A program made the position numbers and the translations under genes. This document shows positions 51,115 through 59,578 of a DNA stretch of 64,000 nucleotides, one piece after another. This DNA comes from Myxococcales bacterium (GTDB lineage: Bacteria > Myxococcota_A > Polyangia > Polyangiales > Polyangiaceae), in the NCBI GenBank assembly GCA_016191785.1, contig JACPVJ010000186.1:1-64000 (forward strand). The letters run 5' to 3'. The notes under the pieces are model-generated. The model was not told where the DNA came from and ran no database searches. It saw only the letters and a program-made list of their open reading frames with translations. Within the stretch, counting starts at the first letter, position 1, and every line of letters begins with the position of its first letter.

Positions 51115-51249
51115 ACTCGGACGGCAACGGGCCTCGCGCTTCGCTCGTCATTCCGGCGTGTGGCGCACTGGCGTGTGAGGCGCTTCTGTCTCTGGCGAAC
51201 CGCCAGGAAGCCTTGGTCGGCACCGCGCTACTGAGAAAGTGAGCTCGAC

Positions 51250-51372
51250 ATGAATCATGCAGACGGATGGATGAGTGGTTGGATGGGCGGATGGATGTGG
51301 TTTGGTCCGGTGATCGCGGTGTTGCTGGTAGTCCTCTTGGTTGTCGCGATCAGGAATCAAACCAAGACGTAG
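51250..51372 (+). CDS. 40-residue Trp/Met-rich membrane peptide
   Basis: ATG 51250 opens a 40-codon frame: MNHADGWMSGWMGGWMWFGP, then one membrane segment (VIAVLLVVLLVVAI) and a short basic tail. Four Met and four Trp residues in a regular GWM pattern precede the helix; Met-Trp pairs can hold Cu(I). Purines (GAGAAAG) lie about 10 bases upstream. Small single-helix proteins are common next to metal transporters. The reading frame has a clear start, a balanced composition and a stop, so I think it is real. Confidence 0.5.
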   Translation: MNHADGWMSGWMGGWMWFGPVIAVLLVVLLVVAIRNQTKT

Positions 51373-51381
51373 TCGTGCGTT

Positions 51382-51425
51382 CACGACTCACGACTCACGA
51401 CTCACGACTCACGACTCACGACTCA
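51382..51425. repeat. Heptamer tandem repeat (CACGACT)n
   Basis: The seven-base unit CACGACT is repeated about six times without variation, just after the 40-residue peptide gene. The region 51,373-51,517 holds nothing else recognisable. Confidence 0.85.
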
Positions 51426-51517
51426 CCGAGCAAGCTGCGCTGCGGCTCGTGGCGTTCCAGGATCGACTGGAAAAACGCCCCTGATTCGGCTGAAGCGGAG
51501 GGCGCTCATGCGACGCA

Positions 51518-52921
51518 TCAGTGACGCGCGGACGAGCCAGCCTCTTGCCCGATCGGCGGCTCGAGACCGAGCGCCGTCGACTCCCGGACCACGCGCCCCG
51601 CCAAGAGCTGCTCGTGCTCCGCGCGCGCGAGCCAGTAGTCGCGCAGGGCTTCGACGTAGGCTCTGCCGGTCTCGACCTGGTCCCGCTTCGCGGCGATGAG
51701 CTGGAAGACGCCCGCGTTCATCGCGTTGTACTGGAGCTGTGTCTCGGCGACGACGCGCTCCCGGAGAGGCAAGAGCACGGTCTCGTAGAAGCGAACACGC
51801 TCTCGCGCTACGGAGAGCGTGTTCGCTGTCGTGCGCGCGGCCGAGCGGATCTGGATGGCGGTCACGTCGTGGAGGCGTTCCTGGCGTCGCATCTCGGCGC
51901 GCGCCGCCGCGACCTCTCCCTGGCCCTGATAGAAGAGCGGGAGCTCGAGGCCGACGGCCGGACCGACCCCCCACCTGCCCTCGTTGATCTCCTTTTCGGC
52001 GGCGACGCCTGCACGCAACTCCGGCAGCAGCCCCTCGACGCGCGCCAGGTTCGCGCGCTTGGCAGCGGCCGTGAAACGTTGTCGCGCCAGCGCCAGATCG
52101 AGGCTGCGGGAGAGGGCCAGGCGCTCGGAGCTGGACAGATCGATTTCGCGAGCAGGCGGCCCGGGCAAGCGCTCCGGGGTGGTCCACTTCGTCTCGCTCC
52201 CCCAGACGCCCATCAGCGCGCCGAGCCGCTGGCGCTCCGTCGTGAGCGCGGTCTCGGCTTGGGCCAGCGCGAGCCTCGACTCTTGGTAGAGCGCCCGTTC
52301 GTTGGCCAGGTCGAGGTCCGTGGAGTTGCCCGCCTCGTGGATCCTCTCGGCCGCGTCGGCGGACGCCTTGGCCGCCTGGCTCACCGTTCGCCTCAGCTCG
52401 ACGATCTGCTTGGCGGCGACGTAGCGAATGTGGGCGCGGCGCACGTCGAGCGCGAGATCCAGCGCGCCGCCGGCGACGGACAGGACGGCGGCGTCCAGCT
52501 CGGTGCGAGCAGCGCCCTGGCGCGCGGGTAGGAAGAAGAAGTCGGTGACGTCGAGGGTCACGGACAGGTCGACCTCGGGATCGCCGTCCGCGCCATGATA
52601 GAACAACGCCGCATCTGCGGAGGGATTCGGCAGCCGGAGCGCCCGCATCAGGCCCGCGCGCGCCGCGCCGAGATCCTCGAAGCTCGCCTGGATCGCGGGG
52701 TTGTTGAGCAACGCCACCTTGACCGCCGCGTCCGCCGTCAGCGGCGCGCCCAGCAAGCGCCGGACCTGGTCGGAGGTCGCGGTTCCATCGACGTGGCGCC
52801 AGCGCACATCGGCCCGCGCGCGCTCGGAAACCAGTCGGCGAACGTCGGAGTAGCCGGCGTCCTGTCCGACGCACGCCACGGTCGAGAGCACGAACACAGA
52901 CATCGCAGCGAATCGGATCAC
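51518..52921 (-). CDS. TolC-like outer-membrane factor in the copper oxidase operon
   Basis: The product has 467 residues from GTG 52921, whose GTGA overlaps the stop of the upstream lipoprotein. A lipoprotein-type signal (FVLSTVAC) is followed by two outer-membrane efflux repeats (VALLNNPAIQASFEDLGAAR; LALSRSLDLALARQRFTAAA). It is the last gene of a three-gene unit with the multicopper oxidase and the CPMHP lipoprotein, an uncommon partner for an efflux duct. It may serve the set 3 pump, which lies just upstream and has its own duct gene. Confidence 0.8.
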   Translation of the reverse strand: MIRFAAMSVFVLSTVACVGQDAGYSDVRRLVSERARADVRWRHVDGTATSDQVRRLLGAPLTADAAVKVALLNNPAIQASFEDLGAARAGLMRALRLPNPSADAALFYHGADGDPEVDLSVTLDVTDFFFLPARQGAARTELDAAVLSVAGGALDLALDVRRAHIRYVAAKQIVELRRTVSQAAKASADAAERIHEAGNSTDLDLANERALYQESRLALAQAETALTTERQRLGALMGVWGSETKWTTPERLPGPPAREIDLSSSERLALSRSLDLALARQRFTAAAKRANLARVEGLLPELRAGVAAEKEINEGRWGVGPAVGLELPLFYQGQGEVAAARAEMRRQERLHDVTAIQIRSAARTTANTLSVARERVRFYETVLLPLRERVVAETQLQYNAMNAGVFQLIAAKRDQVETGRAYVEALRDYWLARAEHEQLLAGRVVRESTALGLEPPIGQEAGSSARH

Positions 52922-53313
52922 GGCTTGCCTCCGTGTCCGGTGTGGTCGGGCGCGGGTTTCGGCTTCGCGCCGACTCCGCCTTCGCCGCCGGCCCGTGGCT
53001 TCTCGATCAGGCGCATGCCGCAGATCGGACACTTCCCCGGACCGGAGCGCTCGATCTCCGGATGCATCGAGCACGACCAGACTGCGCCCCCTGCGTCGGG
53101 CGGAGGGGCAACTCCGTGTCCGGCATGGCCTTCGTGTCCCGAGGCTGCTTCACCTTCGAACGGATCGAACCCTGCCGCCAGCGCTCGGCTCGTTTCCGCC
53201 GGCGAGGCGCCCGGCGCGTCGGGGTTAGCGGGATCGTTCTGCGAGACCTCGAGGGTCGTCGAGACGCACCCAACGAACGCGACGGCCGAGAGCGCTGTCG
53301 ACAGCAATTTCAT
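52918..53313 (-). CDS. CSMHP-type metal-binding lipoprotein
   Basis: The product has 131 residues. The lipobox is AVAFVGC. A His/Gly-rich part (SGHEGHAGHGVAP) precedes the heavy-metal-binding unit WSCSMHPEIERSGPGKCPIC followed by GMRLI, in which Ser replaces the Pro of the usual CPMHP. The C-terminus is again His-rich (DHTGHGGKP). The ATG overlaps the multicopper oxidase stop (ATGA), so it probably delivers or removes copper for that enzyme. Confidence 0.8.
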   Translation of the reverse strand: MKLLSTALSAVAFVGCVSTTLEVSQNDPANPDAPGASPAETSRALAAGFDPFEGEAASGHEGHAGHGVAPPPDAGGAVWSCSMHPEIERSGPGKCPICGMRLIEKPRAGGEGGVGAKPKPAPDHTGHGGKP

Positions 53314-54659
53314 CGCTTCCCCCCGATGCCGTCGCGCTGGAGCTCGGCCGGCGTCGCACGCTCCGCGATAGTGCCCTTCGGGTGCGCGTACCAGCCTGGG
53401 TCGCCGTCGTAGCTGCTCAGGTTCTCGCGCACCTTGAGCAGCGTGAACATCCCGCCCATCGTGATGTAGTCGAAGGGGCCTCGCGCACCGACCATCGGGA
53501 TGCTGTTCTTCGGGACCGGCATGCCCATCTCCGCCATGTCACCCATCCCGGCCTGTCCCATCGTCATGTAGCCGGGGAGGAGCCGCTGGACTCGCTTGCC
53601 AACCCTGCCCTCCTTCACGCCGATCATATTGGGCGCGCCGTGGCCCATCTGATTCATCACGTGGTGCGTCATGTGGCAATGGAAGGCCCAGTCGCCGGGG
53701 TTGTCCGCCACGAGCTCGATGTCACGCGTGCTGCCCACCGGTACCAGCACCGTGGTCTCGGGCCACTGAGCCGACAGGGGGATCGGGCCGCCGTCGGTCG
53801 CCGTGATCTTGAAGTAGTGGCCGTGCAGATGGATCGGATGGTGGTCCATCGCGCTCAAATTGCCGAAGCGGACCCGGACGCGGTCGCCCTTCTTGACCAC
53901 GAGCGGCGCCGTACCCGGGAACGCCTTGGCGTTCATGGTGAGCATGTTGAAGTCCGTCATCTCGTTGGGATCGGGGCGCATCGTCCCCGGTGTGATCTTC
54001 CACTCGCTGAGCATGATCGCGAAGTCGCGATCGACCCGGTAAGCAGGGCTCGGCCGGCGCGGATGGACGACGATGAGCCCCATCATGCCCATCGCCATCT
54101 GCGTCATCTCGTCGTGGTGCGAGTGGTACATGAGCGTTCCGTGCTGGCGGAACGTCCACTCGTACTTGAACGTTTCGCCCTTCTTGATCACGCCCTGAGT
54201 GAGCCCACCCACGCCGTCCATGCCGTTCGGCAGGAAGACCCCGTGCGGATGAACCGAGGTCGGCGCGTCGAGCTTGTTCGTCACGTAGATGCGCACGCGA
54301 TCGCCCTCGACGGCCTCGATCGTCGGCCCGTGGACGCGGCCGTTGTAGCCCCAGCAGTGCGCCTTGATGCCGGGCGCGAGCTCGTGCAGCACCTCTTCGG
54401 CGATCAGATGGTAAACCTTGACGCCGTCCACGACCTTCCACGGCAGCGCCGCGCCGTTCGGCGTGATCACCGGTGTGTAGTCCTTGCCGGGCATCCCGGG
54501 AGGCTCGGGCGCCGCGTCGAGCGGGCCGCCGCTGTAGGACTTCTCCCAGCCGCGTCCCGTCCCCGGCGCCTGCGCGGCAGCGGCGCGCTCGGCGCGAGAG
54601 AGAAGTGAGGCGCCGCCCGCGACGGCGCCGGCTACGAGGATGTCCCGTCGGCTGACCAT
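53310..54659 (-). CDS. Exported multicopper oxidase (Tat signal)
   Basis: The product has 449 residues. The start SRRDILVAGAVAGGASLLSR is a twin-arginine signal, so the enzyme is exported folded. Copper ligands are seen in SVHPHGVF, TLMYHSHHDEM, MDHHPIHLHGHYF and WAFHCHMTHHVMNQMGHG, covering the type 1 and trinuclear sites. A Met-rich stretch (MGQAGMGDMAEMGMPVP) near the end may bind Cu(I), as in CueO and CopA. Likely periplasmic copper oxidase. First gene of a unit with a metal-binding lipoprotein and an outer-membrane factor. Confidence 0.9.
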   Translation of the reverse strand: MVSRRDILVAGAVAGGASLLSRAERAAAAQAPGTGRGWEKSYSGGPLDAAPEPPGMPGKDYTPVITPNGAALPWKVVDGVKVYHLIAEEVLHELAPGIKAHCWGYNGRVHGPTIEAVEGDRVRIYVTNKLDAPTSVHPHGVFLPNGMDGVGGLTQGVIKKGETFKYEWTFRQHGTLMYHSHHDEMTQMAMGMMGLIVVHPRRPSPAYRVDRDFAIMLSEWKITPGTMRPDPNEMTDFNMLTMNAKAFPGTAPLVVKKGDRVRVRFGNLSAMDHHPIHLHGHYFKITATDGGPIPLSAQWPETTVLVPVGSTRDIELVADNPGDWAFHCHMTHHVMNQMGHGAPNMIGVKEGRVGKRVQRLLPGYMTMGQAGMGDMAEMGMPVPKNSIPMVGARGPFDYITMGGMFTLLKVRENLSSYDGDPGWYAHPKGTIAERATPAELQRDGIGGKR

Positions 54660-54716
54660 GTCGACTCACGTAGCGAGGATGGCTCGGCATGTCCACGGTC
54701 GCGCGCGGGGCGACCC

Positions 54717-54733
54717 GTGACCAAAAAGGTCAC
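54717..54733. promoter_or_regulatory. 17-bp palindrome GTGAC-N7-GTCAC
   Basis: GTGACCAAAAAGGTCAC, the last copy in the window. It lies 57 bases upstream of the multicopper oxidase start and separates that unit from efflux set 3. A weak -12-like GCT is 14 bases before the ATG. Confidence 0.6.
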
Positions 54734-54742
54734 GCCGCCAGC

Positions 54743-57700
54743 TCAAGGGACCTCGCCGTACCCGCACACCTCGGCCAGCGGCTTGCCGGTTCGCGTTGCC
54801 TTCTTGAGCTGCGAATAGCGCCAGTACGTGTAGATGACCGGGATGAGCTCGAGGGTCAAAAACGCGCTCGTGGCGAGACCTCCGACCATCGGCGCGGCGA
54901 TGCGCTTCATCACGTCGGCGCCGCTGCCGGTGGCCCAGAGCAACGGCACTAGCCCGATCATCATCGTCGCAACGGTCATGAGCTTGGGGCGCACGCGCTG
55001 CACGGTGCCCTCGGTGTGCGCCTTGATGATGTCCTCGAGATTCCTGATCTGGCCCGCGCGTAGCCGGCGCTCGAAGGCGTGATCGATGTACACGATCATC
55101 ACCACACCCGTCTGGGCAGCGAGGCCCACCAGCGCGATCACTCCGACCCAGACCGCGGTCGAGACCCGGTAGTCGAGCAGGTAGAGCGCCCAGACGCTAC
55201 CGACCAGAGCGAACGGGATCGAGAGCATCACGATGAACACCTCGGTCAGGTTCTTGAACTGGAAGTAGAGCAGCAGCAGCACGATGATCAGAGCGAGCGG
55301 GATCAGGACCTGCATGCGCTCGCGCATCTGCTCCAGGAGCTCGTATTGCCCGGTCCACTTCAGGTACATGCCCTGGGACAAAGCGAGCTCGTTCCGCTCC
55401 TTGGCGGCATCCACCGCGCGTTTCGCGTCGTCCACGAAGCCGCCGATGTCACGCGAGGGGTCCACGTCGACGTAGACGTAGCCGACCAGCAACCCGGCTT
55501 CGTTGCGCAGCATCGGAGGGCCATGGTTGATGCGCACGTCCGCCACGTCGCCCAGCGGAAGGGTGCGCGGCCCCTCGGACTTCGTCGGCAACGCCAACAG
55601 CACCTGACGCAGCTTCTCCGGGGTCGACCTGAAGTCCTCCTTGTAGCGGACGTTGACCGTGTAGCGCTGCCGCCCCTCGACGGTGACCGTGACGGGCTCG
55701 CCTCCCACCGCGGCCTCGACCGCCCCGGCGATGTCGTCGACCCGGAGGTCGTAGCGCGAGAGCACGTCCCGCCGCGGTACCACGTCCACGTAGGTTCCAC
55801 CGAGCGAGCGCTCGTAGAGCACGCTGCGCGCGCCTGGCACGGTCTTCAGCACCGACTCCAGCTTCTCACCGACCTTCTCGATGTCGGGCAGATCGCTGCC
55901 GAACACCTTCACTCCGACCGGCGTGCGCACTCCGGTCGTCAGCATGTCGATGCGCGCCTTGATCGGCATCGTCCAGGCGTTGGTCCAACCCGGCATCTGC
56001 AGGCTGGCGTTGAGCTTGCTCACCAGCTCTTCCCAGGTCTCCGGACGCTGCTCCGGCCAGACCGGAGAGAGCACTCGCTTGAGCGGCGACGGCGCCCAGC
56101 TCGAGTACCAGCGCTGGCGCGTGACCTTGGGCCAGGTGTCCGGTGGATGAAGCTGAACGACGGTCTCCACCATGGATAGCGGCGCGGGATCGGTCTGCGT
56201 CTCGGCGCGCCCGACCTTGCCGAAGACGCGCTTCACCTCGGGAAACGACGCCAGCACCGCGTCCTGTCGTTCGAGCTGACGCTTGGCCTCCTCGATGGAG
56301 ATCCCGGGCAGCGTGGTCGGCATGTAGAGGATATCGCCCTCGTTCAGGGGCGGCATGAACTCACTGCCGAGGCGCAGGTAGAGTGGAACGGCGGAGGCCA
56401 TGGCGAACACACCGATGGCCAGCGTGGTGATGGGGCGCCTGAGGGCGATGTAGACGAACGGCTCGTAGAACCTGAGGATGGTGCGCGAGACCGGGTGATT
56501 GGCCTCGCTCTTGAACTTTCCGCGCAACAGGAGATCGCGCAGCGCGGGCGCCAGGGTCACGCTGAGGATCGCTGCCGACAGCATGACGAAGGTCTTCGTG
56601 TAGGCGAGCGGGCGGAACAGCCGGCCCGCCTGACCCGTCAGGCCGAAGACTGGGATGAACGACACCGCCACGATCAGGAGCGAGAAGAAGATGGCCGGCG
56701 TCACCTCCTTCGCGGCCTCACCCAGGAGCCTCGCGCGCTCCTTCGGGCCGAGATCGGCCGGCGCGTGCTCGAGCTTCTTGTGGCAAGCCTCGATCATCAC
56801 GATCTCGGCGTCGACGGTGGCGCCGATGGCGATGGCGATGCCGCCCAGGCTCATGATGGTCGACGGCACACCCAGGAAGTACATGGGGATGAAGGCCGTG
56901 ACGACGGCGAGCGGCAGGCTCAGGATCGGCAAGAGGGCGCTGCGGATGTGCAGCAGGAACACCAGGATGACGACGCTGACGACGACGCCCTCCTCGATCA
57001 GCGCACTCTTGAGCGTGTCGATGGCTCGATCGATCAGGCTCTTGCGATTGTAGGTCTCCACGATCTCGACGCCCGGAGGCAGCGATTTTTGAACTTCGTC
57101 GAGCCGCTCCTTGACGCTTTCGATGACGGCGCGGGCGTTCTCGCCGTGCCGCGCGATCACGATCGCCCCCACGGTCTCGCCCTTGCCGTCGAGCTCGGCG
57201 AGCCCGCGGCGGCTCTCGCCTCCGGTGCGCACTTCGGCCACGTCGCGGATCCTGAGCGGCTCGCCCCCGGGGCCGGCGCGCAGCGAGATCTGCCCGATGT
57301 CATCCAGGCTGCCGAGGTAGCCGCGGCCGCGAATGAAGTACTCGCGCCCGCTCAGCTCCATGACGCGACCCCCGACCTCGCGATTGGAGGCCGAGATGGC
57401 CTTGCCGATCTCGTCCACCGAAAGTCCGTAAGATCTGAGCTTCTCCGGATCGACGTTGACCTGATATTGCCGTTCGTAGCCGCCCACCGCCGCCACCTGG
57501 GCGACCCCGGGGACGCTCTCGAGCGCGTAGCGCAGGGTGTAATCCTGCATCGACCTGAGCTGGGACAGATCCTGCTGGCCGGTGCGATCGACCAGCGCGT
57601 AGCTGTACACCCAGCCGATCCCCGTCGCGTCCGGGCCCAGCGTGGGGCTCACGCCCTCGGGCAAGCGCTCGCGGATGGTCGCCATGTACTCGAGCACGCG

Positions 57701-58024
57701 CGAGCGCGCCCAGTAGAGGTCCGTTCCCTCCTCGAACAGCACGTACACGAAGGACATGCCGAACATCGAGAAGCCGCGCACGGCGCTGACCTTGGGCGCA
57801 GCCAGGAGCGAGCTGGCGATCGGATAGGTGATCTGGTCCTCGACCAGCGTGGGTGAGCGGCCGCTCCACTCGGTGAAGACGATCACCTGGGGATCCGAGA
57901 GATCGGGAATGGCGTCGAGCGGCACGCGCTTCGCCGCGTTCACTGCGCCCACGGCGATCGCCACCCATGCCAGGATGACGAGCCAGCGGTGGCGCGCCGA
58001 GAGGTCGATCAGCCTACCGATCAT
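54743..58024 (-). CDS. CusA-type heavy-metal RND efflux pump (set 3)
   Basis: The product has 1,093 residues. VPLDAIPDLSDPQVIVFTEW and GATVDAEIVMIEACHKKLEH are the family signatures; the second differs from the common ENAHK by having EACHK. Helices and periplasmic loops are of normal size and there is no insert. It ends ELIPVIYTYWRYSQLKKATR, the part duplicated in the broken copy at 50,640-50,800. The start overlaps the adaptor stop (ATGA). Confidence 0.9.
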   Translation of the reverse strand: MIGRLIDLSARHRWLVILAWVAIAVGAVNAAKRVPLDAIPDLSDPQVIVFTEWSGRSPTLVEDQITYPIASSLLAAPKVSAVRGFSMFGMSFVYVLFEEGTDLYWARSRVLEYMATIRERLPEGVSPTLGPDATGIGWVYSYALVDRTGQQDLSQLRSMQDYTLRYALESVPGVAQVAAVGGYERQYQVNVDPEKLRSYGLSVDEIGKAISASNREVGGRVMELSGREYFIRGRGYLGSLDDIGQISLRAGPGGEPLRIRDVAEVRTGGESRRGLAELDGKGETVGAIVIARHGENARAVIESVKERLDEVQKSLPPGVEIVETYNRKSLIDRAIDTLKSALIEEGVVVSVVILVFLLHIRSALLPILSLPLAVVTAFIPMYFLGVPSTIMSLGGIAIAIGATVDAEIVMIEACHKKLEHAPADLGPKERARLLGEAAKEVTPAIFFSLLIVAVSFIPVFGLTGQAGRLFRPLAYTKTFVMLSAAILSVTLAPALRDLLLRGKFKSEANHPVSRTILRFYEPFVYIALRRPITTLAIGVFAMASAVPLYLRLGSEFMPPLNEGDILYMPTTLPGISIEEAKRQLERQDAVLASFPEVKRVFGKVGRAETQTDPAPLSMVETVVQLHPPDTWPKVTRQRWYSSWAPSPLKRVLSPVWPEQRPETWEELVSKLNASLQMPGWTNAWTMPIKARIDMLTTGVRTPVGVKVFGSDLPDIEKVGEKLESVLKTVPGARSVLYERSLGGTYVDVVPRRDVLSRYDLRVDDIAGAVEAAVGGEPVTVTVEGRQRYTVNVRYKEDFRSTPEKLRQVLLALPTKSEGPRTLPLGDVADVRINHGPPMLRNEAGLLVGYVYVDVDPSRDIGGFVDDAKRAVDAAKERNELALSQGMYLKWTGQYELLEQMRERMQVLIPLALIIVLLLLYFQFKNLTEVFIVMLSIPFALVGSVWALYLLDYRVSTAVWVGVIALVGLAAQTGVVMIVYIDHAFERRLRAGQIRNLEDIIKAHTEGTVQRVRPKLMTVATMMIGLVPLLWATGSGADVMKRIAAPMVGGLATSAFLTLELIPVIYTYWRYSQLKKATRTGKPLAEVCGYGEVP

Positions 58025-59562
58025 TGCGTGCCGTGTTTGGAGTGATCCTCGGCGACCGTCGCTCCCTTGCCGCTGAGGGAAGCCTTCAGCCGGCTCTCGG
58101 AGTCGATGAGGAAGGTGGCCCCGGAGACCACGCGTTCGTTCGGCCGAACGCCGGAGATCAGCTCGATGCGATCGGTCCCGAGCTCCGCCCCGACCTCGAC
58201 GCTGCGCGGGCTGAAGCGGCCGGCGCTCTCCTCGACGAAGACGTAGCGATGGAGCCCGGTGTCGATCAGCGCATCACGCGGCACAGCCACGACCGTGCGC
58301 GACGCCTGCTTGAACTCGACCCAGCCGTATTGCCCGGGCCGAAGCGCCATGTCTGGGTTCTTGACCTGCAAGCGGACGCGGGTGGTACGAGCCTCGCTCT
58401 CGACCTTGGGGTAGATCAAATCCACCTTGGCCACGGCTGGCGCCGCCATCCCGGGCGCGCTGAAGCTGCCTTCTTCACCCAGCTTGATCACACCGAAGTC
58501 GCGCTGGAAGACGCTGGCGACGACGTAGACCTTGGAGAGGTCGACGATCTCGTAGAGCACCGTCTCGGGCGAGACGTAGGAGCCGAGCACGGCATTCTTC
58601 TTGGTCACGTAGCCGGAGATGGGCGAACCGACACCCACCGCGCGCATCGGCTCGCCCTTCTTCAGCAGCTGGTCGATGGCGCCGCGCGACATGCCCAGGA
58701 GCTCGAGCTTCTTCTTCGTGCGGTCGCCGGAGCTCTTGCCTTCGCCCAGGGCGGGCCAGTCTTTCACCGCGAGCAGCTCGCTCTGCGCTTGATAGACCTC
58801 GGGGCTGTAGACCGACAGCAGGTTCTGCCCGCGGCGCACGCGCACGCCCGTCTCACGAACCGCGATGTGCTCGACGAACCCCGGGGCGCGCACGTGGACC
58901 TCGGCGACGCCGCTCTCCGGGGCTTCCACGCTGGCGGCCACGCGCACCGAGCCGCTGGTCGGGGTCTCCACCGCCGGCGAGGTGCGAACGCCGATCGATT
59001 GCAACCGATCTAGCGTCAGCTCGATGGGCACGGTGCCGGGCGGAGGAGAGCCCGGCGCGGCCCGAGGGTCGCCGTGCCCGCCGTGTGGGTCGTCCTTCGG
59101 CTCGGGCTTCTTCGGCTCGAGCTTCATCTTGCAGATCGGGCAGCGGCCCGGCACCGGCGAGGTGATCTCGGGGTGCATCGGGCAGGTGTACACGCTGCCC
59201 TGGCCGGCCGTCGGCGCCGGGGCGGCGTTCGGCGGTGGCGGGGTCTGCGAGGCAGTGGGCGCCGGCGCTGCCGCGGCAGCCTGTCGATCCTTCGGGATCG
59301 GCTCCAGCGTCATGTGACAGATGGGGCACTCGCCAGGATCCGGCGAGGTGATCTCGGGGTGCATCGGGCAGTGGTAACGAGGCGTGTTGAGCGCCTGCCC
59401 GTCGGCGTGCGCATAGGACCACCAGGTGAACCCGGCCGCGACGGCCATCAGCGCGATCAGCACCCAGCGAACGATCGCCATCGTGTGCACACCCCGCGGC
59501 GGCGGTTCGGCTTCGGAATCCGGCGCCCTGTCTTCGGGCTTCGTTTCTTGGGTCTCGGACAT
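58021..59562 (-). CDS. CusB-type adaptor with two CPMHP metal-binding domains (set 3)
   Basis: The product has 513 residues. ATG 59562 has a perfect ribosome site (GGAGG, five bases away). A membrane anchor (IVRWVLIALMAVAAGFTWWS) is followed by YHCPMHPEITSPDPGECPIC (near residue 70) and YTCPMHPEITSPVPGRCPIC (near 130), two heavy-metal-binding units, the second with KMKL instead of GMKL. The membrane-fusion core follows (FVEHIAVRETGVRVRRGQNL, KVYVVASVFQRDFGVI). It passes metal to the set 3 pump. Confidence 0.9.
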   Translation of the reverse strand: MSETQETKPEDRAPDSEAEPPPRGVHTMAIVRWVLIALMAVAAGFTWWSYAHADGQALNTPRYHCPMHPEITSPDPGECPICHMTLEPIPKDRQAAAAAPAPTASQTPPPPNAAPAPTAGQGSVYTCPMHPEITSPVPGRCPICKMKLEPKKPEPKDDPHGGHGDPRAAPGSPPPGTVPIELTLDRLQSIGVRTSPAVETPTSGSVRVAASVEAPESGVAEVHVRAPGFVEHIAVRETGVRVRRGQNLLSVYSPEVYQAQSELLAVKDWPALGEGKSSGDRTKKKLELLGMSRGAIDQLLKKGEPMRAVGVGSPISGYVTKKNAVLGSYVSPETVLYEIVDLSKVYVVASVFQRDFGVIKLGEEGSFSAPGMAAPAVAKVDLIYPKVESEARTTRVRLQVKNPDMALRPGQYGWVEFKQASRTVVAVPRDALIDTGLHRYVFVEESAGRFSPRSVEVGAELGTDRIELISGVRPNERVVSGATFLIDSESRLKASLSGKGATVAEDHSKHGTQ

Positions 59563-59578
59563 GGTTTCCTCCAAAATC

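Noticed and set aside
51211-51230. TTGGTCGGCACCGCGC as promoter of the 40-residue peptide
   Set aside because: The -12 box (GCGCT) does not match well enough.
51382-51425. Heptamer repeats as a CRISPR array
   Set aside because: Units are seven bases with no spacers and no cas genes are present.
54659-54717. Sigma-54 promoter for the exported multicopper oxidase
   Set aside because: A GCT lies at the expected distance but the -24 GG is absent.
12556-54733. Palindromes as CRP/FNR-type sites (TGTGA...TCACA)
   Set aside because: CRP sites have six bases between TGTGA and TCACA; here the equivalent spacing is nine, constantly.
12556-54733. Palindromes as transcription terminators
   Set aside because: Stems are only five or six pairs with no T run, and most lie upstream of starts rather than after genes.
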